In this document: positions 57,307 through 64,000 of the stretch, piece by piece
Layout of the letters: the number at the start of each line of letters is the position of its first letter
Numbering within the stretch: the stretch's first letter is position 1
Source of the DNA: Daucus carota subsp. sativus
Taxonomy: Eukaryota > Streptophyta > Magnoliopsida > Apiales > Apiaceae
Length of the DNA stretch: 64,000 nucleotides
Assembly: GCF_001625215.2 (NCBI RefSeq)
Contig: NC_030383.2
Location: 63,230,949-63,294,948 of the forward strand
Direction: 5' to 3'
Program-made: the position numbers and the translations under genes
Notes under the pieces: model-generated
The model's database searches: none
Seen by the model: the letters and a program-made list of their open reading frames with translations, nothing else
What the model was told of the DNA's origin: nothing

Positions 57307-58178
57307 AACCTGGTGATTTTACCCTAAAAATATATCATGGGGCCGATTGGGTAGATAACCCTAGGGCATATGTGGGAGGTACAGTAGATTTCTTTGACTT
57401 CTGTAATGCTGATCAGATCAGCATAATTGAGATATATAGTATGTTGAAAGAGGTTGATGAGTTTGGGTTTCACCAACTGTGGTATAAGCTACCTGGCACT
57501 ACATTCGATAGAGCTTTTGTACTAAATAATGATGAGGAGCTAATGACCATGTGTGAGCTTATATCTGATGTGGATAAGTATATGGAGATTTATGTCACCA
57601 CTATGGCACATCTAAGTATAGTGCCCTATAGAGATTTAGAGGTTGAATTTGTTGAACCAACTCCTAAAGAAGCACCTGAAAAGAACAATCCATCACCTGA
57701 AAAGATCAATCCAGCACCTGAAAAGATCAATCCAGCACCTGCAAAGATGTATCCAGCACCTGCAAAGAGCATTCCAACTGTGGGAAATGATGATGATCAG
57801 GAAGAGTTTGAGTTTGATTTTGACAATACACGGTTTTGGGATACCACCCAAAATGAAATTGAAATTGTGCAACAAGTTAGGGAAATGGAGGGGTTGGAAG
57901 AGGAATTTTCAGACACAGATTCTGATGATGAGGATTTTGTGCCAGAAGAAAAGGAAAGTAGTGATGAGACCTTCCACTGTGATAGTTCCAATCAAGATAA
58001 TTCTGATGATGATTTGTTGTTTGATGATGATTACTACCATCCTTACCAGCAGATGGAAACCAACAAAGAAAAATATACAACAACAACAACACAACAAGAA
58101 TTTTCCAGTTCCTTGCTTGCTTCTGCGCCTCGGATAGTTCTTCACTGTAGAAATCCTTGTACTCATCTTTGGCCTTAA
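57307..58178 (+). CDS. PB1-like domain protein (MuDR-associated), 5' exon uncertain
   Basis: After an acceptor-like TTTGCAG the frame reads PGDFTLKIYHGADWVDNPRA..YVGG (quoted in parts), the PB1-like domain at the N-terminus of many plant MuDR transposases and their relatives. A six-fold PEK/PAKxxPAP repeat and a long Asp/Glu/Ser-rich region (SDTDSDDEDF; DDDLLFDDDYY) follow. The zinc-finger and DDE transposase parts that usually come next are absent. Instead the frame runs into antisense sequence of the neighbouring GRF gene from about 58,050, so the last ~40 residues are probably not original. The start is not fixed: an upstream exon near 56,930-57,000 is possible. Confidence 0.7.
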
Positions 58179-58389
58179 TCATTTCAGCAAAACATTCATC
58201 GTCCTTGTTCTTCAAACGCCTTATCAGTCCATTGATTACACTCTTGCTGCGCGCATCAAACTCGGGTTCAACCCACTTGAAGAAATTGCACCTTCCATTC
58301 ACGCAAGTCAAGAATCTTCTACCCGGATTGTACTCCGTCCACGATGTCTTCTCCACTGCCCAGCTTCCACACATACATTGTTGATTCAT
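57877..58389 (-). CDS. GRF-type zinc finger protein with C-terminal membrane helix
   Basis: Begins MNQQCMCGSWAVEKTSWT with the GRF zinc finger CxC...TSWTEYNPGRRFLTC...CNFFKWVEPE in residues 5-45, a coiled-coil stretch (AEMIKAKDEYKDFYSEELSE) and a hydrophobic helix KILVVLLLLYIFLCWF. Family members normally stop just after such a helix. Here the frame continues about 60 residues into antisense of the PB1-like gene, pointing to a deletion that fused the two 3' ends. The GRF finger binds single-stranded nucleic acid in some proteins; small GRF-plus-membrane-helix proteins are common Mutator-element cargo in plants, with no proven role. Confidence 0.75.
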   Translation of the reverse strand: MNQQCMCGSWAVEKTSWTEYNPGRRFLTCVNGRCNFFKWVEPEFDARSKSVINGLIRRLKNKDDECFAEMIKAKDEYKDFYSEELSEAQKQARNWKILVVLLLLYIFLCWFPSAGKDGSNHHQTTNHHQNYLDWNYHSGRSHHYFPFLLAQNPHHQNLCLKIPLPTPPFP

Positions 58390-58673
58390 CTTTGCAGAGC
58401 TTTTTGGTTTGGATGAGAGATTTAGGTTTGAATATGCTCAATTACACACAGCAGAAACGTATATATATACACAGCATATAGCCGTTGCAAAAATATTTTC
58501 CTGAAATACCCCTGACGACCGTTACTTCGATTTAATGGATATGATGCGGAGCCCCTAATGTGTTAAAAAAAAAATAAGTTCAGCAACACAATTGATGACT
58601 TTTAAAGGTCGGTCACTAACGTGCAAATTTGAAATAATACAAGCCATCAAAGTGCCAAAAAGTCTAAATACTA

Positions 58674-58984
58674 AGAGTTTCGTTAGTAATTGATTATTAG
58701 TTTTACATGGACAATTGATATACACCACATGAGCACATACACGGATACAATGCCAGGCTCTTAGTTGAAATGTGTGTACTGCTAAAGCTCCAGGAGATTT
58801 AGTTGATTAAATTGATTTGAGTTGTAGAAAAAGGTTTAATAATATAATGGACTTTGATATATGTATTGTAGATATTAAGTAATTCTCTTGAATTTATATA
58901 TGTAACATAATTGTTAATTGGCTCATCCTTAACTAGATATTTTATATTACATTCTTAACTACAGATTTTGTATTTAAAATTTTT
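58674..58984. other. Intergenic
   Basis: No gene seen. Confidence 0.4.
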
Positions 58985-60290
58985 TTAAAAATTAACCTTT
59001 ATTTGGTATGTGGATTTTGTAGTCAAATGTGGTCAATTTACTTAGCCTTCGATCGAATACCTACCCAAAACATAAAAATATTTTTTAATCATTTATTTTC
59101 GACGATCCAACTATACGGATATTATTGTAATGTGATAATATTGTTTACAAATTTTTTTTAAAAAAATTAGCCTTTTATTTGGTATGCGCATTTTGTAGTC
59201 AAATGCAATTAAATTACTTAGTCTTTAGTGGAATCTTTACCCGAAACATAAAACTTTTTTTTAAAAAAAAATTTGGACAATCCAACCGTACAGATGTTAT
59301 TGTAACGTGTTAATATTGGTTAAAATAAATTTTGAGAAAATATGTCTTTTATTTGGTGTGTGGATTTTGTGGTCAAATGCGGTCAAATTACTTAGCATTT
59401 AATCGAATACTTACCCAAAACATGAAACTATTTTTTTTAAAAAATAATTTCGGACGATCCAACCGTACGGGGGTATTGTAACACAATAATATTGATTAAT
59501 TTTTTTATAGGAAAATTATAGCCTTTTATTTGTTGTGTGGATTTTGTTGTCAAATGCAGTCAAATTACTTAGCCTTTAATGAAATACTTACATTAAACAT
59601 GAATTTATTTTTTTTTAAAAATCATTTGGATGATCCAATCGTACGGATGTTATTATGACATGTTAATTGATTAAAAAAATATTTTAAAAAAATGCCTTTT
59701 ATTTAGTATGTGGATTTTGTAGTAAATGCTACTTAGCCTTTAATCGAATACTTACCCGAAACATGAAACTATTTTTCTAAAAATCATTTTGGACAATCCA
59801 ACCGTACGGATGTTATTGTAACATGATAATATTGATTGTTTTTTTATATAATAACCTTTTATTTGGTGTGTGGATTTTGTAGTAAAATGCGGTCAAATTA
59901 CTTAGCTTTTAATCGAATACTTACCTGAAACATGAAACTATTTTTAATAAAATTATTTTAGATGATCCAACCATACAGATGCTATTGTAACGTGATAATT
60001 GATTATTTTTTAAAAAAATTAGCCTTTAATATGGTGTATGGATTTTATAGTAAAATGAGGTCAAATTACTTAGTCTTTAATGGAATATTTATTAGAAATA
60101 TATTTTAAAAAATTATTTTGGACGATCCAAACTGTATGAATGTTATTTTAACATGTTAATATTGATTAAAATTGTTTTTAAAAAAAAATTAGTTGTATTT
60201 TATGTGTGAATTTTTAGTCAAATACGATAAAATATTTATTTAGCTTGTAATGAAATATTAAAACCCTACTTCAAAAGAAACTTGTCTAAA
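58985..60290. repeat. Satellite-like tandem array, ~170-bp unit, eight copies
   Basis: GTATGTGGATTTTGTAGTCA or variants occur at about 59,008, 59,182, 59,356, 59,534, 59,705, 59,863, 60,033 and 60,199 (spacing 158-178, mostly near 170). Each unit also has AAATTACTTAGCCTTTAATC, ACCCGAAACATGAAACTA and GATCCAACCGTACGGATGTT. Divergence between copies is clear, so the array is not young. Confidence 0.93.
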
Positions 60291-60622
60291 ACTACCTATA
60301 AGCGTTAGAGAATCATCGATTTAGTTATCAAATTAGTTATCATAAGGGTTTTACTCCGCTTTTCTCTGGTATGATGTTGATTTTTGGGGTTTGATTGGTC
60401 GATTTTCATTTTTTATAAGTTATGTGAGTTCGATTTTGATGTTTTTACAATTAGGTTTATGTATGTTTTTATACGGGTTTCATGTTCATGTTTTGATTTG
60501 TTGATTTCCTATTTTTCATATTTTGTTGATTAGTTATTTGTGTGGGTTTTGAACTTTGATGAGTGTGTATGTAATCTCCTGTTTTTTTTTCATTTTTCTG
60601 GTTCGAACACTTCGATTAGTAG
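60291..60622. other. Possible leader/intron of H2A.Z-like remnant
   Basis: T-rich, intron-like DNA ending in TTAGTAG before the remnant. No gene. Confidence 0.3.
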
Positions 60623-60717
60623 CTGGAAAAACAGCTGATGCGGCAGTAGCGGCTAGCGAGATGGATAACAAGAAAAGGATGATTTCGAGGTCATCTCGTG
60701 CAAGTCTTCAGATATAG
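60623..60717 (+). pseudogene. Histone H2A.Z-like N-terminal fragment
   Basis: Reads GKTADAAVAASEMDNKK then RMISRSSRASLQI and a stop. This matches the plant H2A.Z N-tail pattern (AKT...KD(N/K)KK.ISRSSRAGLQF). The histone fold that follows is absent: the frame ends where H2A.Z genes commonly have an intron (after GLQ). About 31 residues remain, so it cannot make a histone. No Helitron or TIR boundary was found around it. Confidence 0.6.
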
Positions 60718-60975
60718 TTTTGTTCCTTTATGTTTTTAATTGACATAAATTTTCACATTTGATGATTATATTATGGGGGATTCTGGGTATACTTGTATAT
60801 AATCTAGCAAGTTATTATAATTCTGGACGGGGGGCTTATTGTGAAATTAAATTGAGGGATAAGTTGTGTTATTGGTTCTAGTGGATTAAATTTATGTTGA
60901 CACTTGATATATGCATTGATGTCGTAAAATAAGTTGCACATCAAACTATTTGGCTTGTTTAAGTTGTATGGAGTA
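60718..60975. other. Intergenic
   Basis: No gene seen. Confidence 0.4.
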
Positions 60976-61438
60976 AGGCTGTACGCGGATCGGATCGGTT
61001 CGGTTGGAGGGTAATAACCAAACCAAACCGCAACTTACGGTTTTCTAAAATCTCAAACCGCGACCATACTGTTGGTTAAAAAAACCCAACCAAATCCATC
61101 CACGTAATTGCGGTTGGTTGCGGTTCAACTGCTAAAATAGTTATAACAAAGAAAATATATAAGTTATTGCTTAAAATCTTGCATAAAGTACAGACTTTAA
61201 CTCAAAAATATATAATTTATCACTTAAAATCTTGAATAAAGTTAATACAATAAATCTGATTACATATTACAAAAGCAAACTACTCCGGAAATATATAACT
61301 TGAAGCAGAGCTTCAAGTTAATGGTTATTAAAAATTTCATCCGCGACTGCCCACATTTTACGGTTATCCATAATACACGGATCGGTTGCAGGTGGTTGTT
61401 GCGGTTAATGCGGTGGAGCGGATTGAACGTACAGCCCT
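60976..61438. mobile_element. hAT-like MITE, 463 bp
   Basis: Inverted ends AGGCTGTACG / CGTACAGCCCT, with ATGGAGTA (60,968-60,975) and ATGAAGTA (61,439-61,446) as an 8-bp duplication with one change. Subterminal CGGTTCGGTT, AACCAAACCG and TGCGGTTGGTTGCGGTT motifs in both orientations. The 99-codon frame at 61,300 overlaps the end and is not a gene. Confidence 0.8.
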
Positions 61439-61446
61439 ATGAAGTA

Positions 61447-62626
61447 TGGTTGCCAAGCATTGGTTGGTTGTACACGTGTAAACAAAATGATATTTTAATA
61501 TTTAAACAAAACAATACAGTCATAAACAGATCGTGTCGGGCTGGACTGATTGTGATTTTCCTTTTTGGAACTCGTACTCGGCATCTTCCAAGCGAATGAT
61601 ATTTAGAAGTTTGTTGCTAGTATACTCCATGTCATAATAAGAGTTCTTTAGATTTTTTATATGTAATTCGAAGTATAAAAAACATATTTTAACATATTAT
61701 TTTTAAATTTTTTATACATAAAAATATAACATCTATATTTTTATTTAGAAAAAAATTTGAAATATAATATATAGATGCATGTCTTTTTTATACGTGAAAT
61801 TACATGTAAAAAATTAAAAGACTCTTATTTTGAGTAAGAGAGAATATGATGTACCATAAAGTCATCGATCTTTTGTTATCAAATAAATGTGATATTTAAT
61901 TATTTAAGAGCAAGTCCAAAAGTATCTTAGTTAAAGTCCTAAATATAATATAAAATATTACGTTCTGGTGATTTAGGATATATTTTACTAACTTGGACTC
62001 CAACAATGTGTCTTATTCTCATAAGAAGTTTAATATTTTATTATTAAAGACTCTCTTTCATCATTAAAGCATAATATAAAAGTAGAGAGAGAAAAAGAGT
62101 GTTGATAAGAATTAATAATAAAATATGGGATAGGGTTAGGAGAGATGTGCCTCAAAAATAGGGTTTGAGGAGTTTCATTAGGTGTGGACACGGAGACCAA
62201 GAAGTAAAAGATGAGTACAGTTAAATGAAGATGTGGTAAAATAATGTGACCCATTTATATTTAATAATACATTTGAAATAGTGGAGGAAAGTAACGAGTG
62301 TAATAACGTTTATATTATTATAGCATATAGATAGCAGAAGAAAGCAATGGGTATAAAAGTGTATTATATTATTAAAGTTTTGAAATGTTTAGAAATAATG
62401 GGGCAATCAAAAAGAAAACTGTATAAAAATGGACGAGAGAATACAATTCAAGAAGTAATATATCTCAATTCAAACTAGGTAATATATTTATGAATTATAT
62501 TAAAAAAAATTTGACATTCAAATATAAAAATTTATTTTATCATCTTAACAATGGAATATTCGATTATTAACTTTCGTAAATAACATTAATTTTTCATTAT
62601 AATATACTCTAAACTTTTATTTTATG
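61447..62626. other. Intergenic
   Basis: AT-rich. GAGCAAGTCCAA at 61,910 resembles a MITE end, but the matching end was not found. No gene. Confidence 0.35.
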
Positions 62627-62856
62627 TGCCTGTTTGTTTACAAGAAGCTGGAGTCCTACTTCTCTTGACTCGTTTGTGTAAAAACGTAAAAAGTGCTTTT
62701 AAAAAGTACTGAGAAGGAAATGGAAGTAGAAAATGCTAGTTTTTCTTTATAATATCTATTTCTTTTCTAGACACTTTAATAATTTATATATATTAATTTA
62801 TTTCTCACTTATACTCCATTTTTTTATAGAGAACTTCTTTTAAACTAATCGGCTCC
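62627..62856. mobile_element. GGGCCGTTTGG MITE, copy 3 (diverged, inverted)
   Basis: Reverse-complement relative of 39,345-39,570: TGCCTGTTTGTTTACAAGAA, TAAAAAGTGCTTTTAAAAAG and ATTTCTCACTTATACTCCAT line up. More diverged than copies 1 and 2, and its outer end has decayed to AATCGGCTCCTA. Confidence 0.65.
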
Positions 62857-62892
62857 TATAATCAGTAGTTTCTCAATTTTAATAGGAATAAG

Positions 62893-63245
62893 AGCATGTT
62901 TATCTGAGCTTAAAGCCCGGGGTTTATATCATCTCTGGCTTTAAGCTGAAAAATGTATGTTTGTGTATTAAGTCGGAAGTCGGCTTAAAGTCGGAAATAA
63001 GTCAAAAATTGACCTAAAGCCAGAAGTTAGTTTGAGATACTTTTCTCGGTGACTAATTTTTTTTTTAGCCATTTTTTGATAAAAATTATTCCTAAATCAC
63101 AAATTACTCATAAATTACTTTTATTATTATTATTATTATATTTTTAATAACTTATAAATTATTAATAAATCAAAATTAATCAAACAAATATTTTAAGTTC
63201 TCATATTATGAGATAACTAACGTTAAGTCATGAATCAACTGAACG
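62893..63245. mobile_element. Degenerate MITE-like element, copy 2
   Basis: Relative of 22,015-22,330 in the other orientation (GACTTTAAGCCGAC / AAGTCAATTTTTGACTTATT words when reversed). Ends uncertain. Confidence 0.45.
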
Positions 63246-63520
63246 GGATGTAAGTCTTCTTCTCCCCGAGTCATCAGCAGACTTTTTCCATGTCTTCTGA
63301 GCCCCCATTGGCTCACAATTGGCCCAAAAAATATTTGGTTATGCATTGCTATTCACACACTTAGACATCAAAATTTATCATCCTGACAGCTAACTGCACA
63401 CTATTTTTCCCACAAGCTGAAAAATCAACGATCAATTAATTTTTTCTTATCCATTAATAAAGTTATGATTTCACGTACACGGCAGGCAAAATGCTAATAA
63501 ATAGACGAGTGCAGTATAGT
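63246..63520 (+). promoter_or_regulatory. Orphan RLP promoter at right end
   Basis: Resembles the region before RLP-E and RLP-H in order: degenerate CCATGTCTTCTGAGCC repeat (63,262-63,300), CACACACTTAGACATCAAAA, ACACGGCAGGCAAA, AATAAATAG (63,496-63,504), GAGTGCAGTATAG and GGGTTCATGATCACC. No RLP start follows. Confidence 0.65.
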
Positions 63521-64000
63521 ATGGGTTCATGATCACCTTGAGATTTAATTGAAAAATATTATGGTGATATAGATTAAATTAAATTATAATATCTTGAAAA
63601 GTTATAAATAATTTTAATTACTAATAATATTTATTTGTATATTTAAATATTTTTATAAAAACACAAAAATAGCATTATACTCATTTAAATTTCTCGTATC
63701 CGCCTCTCTTCTTGGAAATTGTGGATTTGCGATATTTATATTGATTATTATAGGAAAATGTTATTTCCAGAGCAAATTTTTTATTTCCGAAGCAAATTCA
63801 AACAAACTTTTCCAAATTGTTCTGGAAATTAAAATATTGATATGGATATAACAATTCCCTTATTATATCCTATGTATATTACATTAATGCAATTAACATG
63901 GTTGATTGTTTTAGTATATAATCATATTACTGTGACCTTTTAGTATATAATTATATTATTTTTGTTATATTTTATGCATCTAGAAACAATTTTTTATGAT
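63521..64000. other. AT-rich right end
   Basis: No gene. 63,935-64,000 (TATAATTATATTATTTTTGT... CATCTAGAAACAAT) matches the distal upstream DNA of RLP-C (4,150-4,215) and RLP-F (24,420-24,470), so another RLP may begin beyond the window. Confidence 0.5.

Larger units (their letters stand above)
56674..58664. mobile_element. Mutator-like element with convergent PB1-like and GRF genes, 2.0 kb
   Basis: About 150-bp inverted ends (GACTTTTTAGCACTTTGGTG... / ...CACTTTGATGG inverse) flanked by a perfect 9-bp duplication TAAATACTA (56,665-56,673; 58,665-58,673), the standard Mutator signature. It carries two genes facing each other and no transposase core. Confidence 0.9.

Noticed and set aside
57643-58137. 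164-codon frame overlapping the PB1-like gene
   Set aside because: It is another frame of the acidic and PEK repeat region; the PB1-like frame carries the recognisable domain.
61905-62250. Possible MITE starting GAGCAAGTCCAA
   Set aside because: The expected inverted end was not found, so borders cannot be supported.

Overview
The window is nuclear DNA from a flowering plant. It holds intron-bearing receptor-like protein (RLP) genes of the LRR type, CACTA, Mutator-like, hAT-like and Harbinger-like DNA transposons, LINE remnants, a Helitron and AT-rich spacers. The wording of the RLP proteins and the transposon content fit a core eudicot, possibly an Apiaceae-like asterid. The species is inference and cannot be proved from the sequence. 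No tRNA, rRNA or CRISPR array was seen.

Backbone: positions 1-53,950 are a tandem RLP cluster, all on the + strand. RLPs are plasma-membrane receptors with an extracellular LRR domain, one membrane helix and no kinase; the family usually signals in immunity or development through SOBIR1/BAK1-type partner kinases. Three genes look intact: RLP-C (4,812-7,993), RLP-F (24,602-27,268) and RLP-H (47,983-50,591). RLP-A (1-1,931) enters from the left edge. RLP-E (18,279-21,085) carries one 4-bp frameshift. RLP-B, D, B', G, I and J are truncated or decayed. Every two-exon copy has one short phase-1 intron at the same place, and the promoters share a TATAAATAG box 54-60 bp before the ATG.

Layout: the order truncated copy, full gene, broken copy, spacer, full gene occurs twice and is colinear: B-C-D-spacer-E (about 2.1-21.2 kb) and B'-F-G-spacer-H (about 21.3-50.9 kb). 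A decayed continuation (I, J) follows at 52-54 kb. The first block gained three spacer transposons (a Harbinger-type MITE, a 5.6-kb CACTA element, a GGGCCGTTTGG MITE) plus a small MITE near RLP-B; matching empty sites are preserved in the second block. In the second block, RLP-G was split by a 17.1-kb Helitron (28,071-45,177). After subtracting insertions both blocks are about 12.5 kb.

Inside the Helitron lie an 8.9-kb long-TIR, Mutator-like element carrying an apparently intact plant mobile domain (PMD) gene, a 3.0-kb CACTA element nested in that gene's second intron, a captured SWEET sugar-transporter exon, a LINE fragment, MITEs, and a 127-bp GC-cored tandem repeat.

Right end (54-64 kb): a 5'-truncated LINE with poly(A) and target-site duplication, a long-TIR MITE, a 2.0-kb Mutator-like element carrying convergent PB1-like and GRF zinc-finger genes, an eight-copy ~170-bp satellite-like array, a histone H2A.Z-like remnant, a hAT-like MITE and further MITEs. 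It ends in another RLP-type promoter, suggesting the cluster may resume beyond the window.
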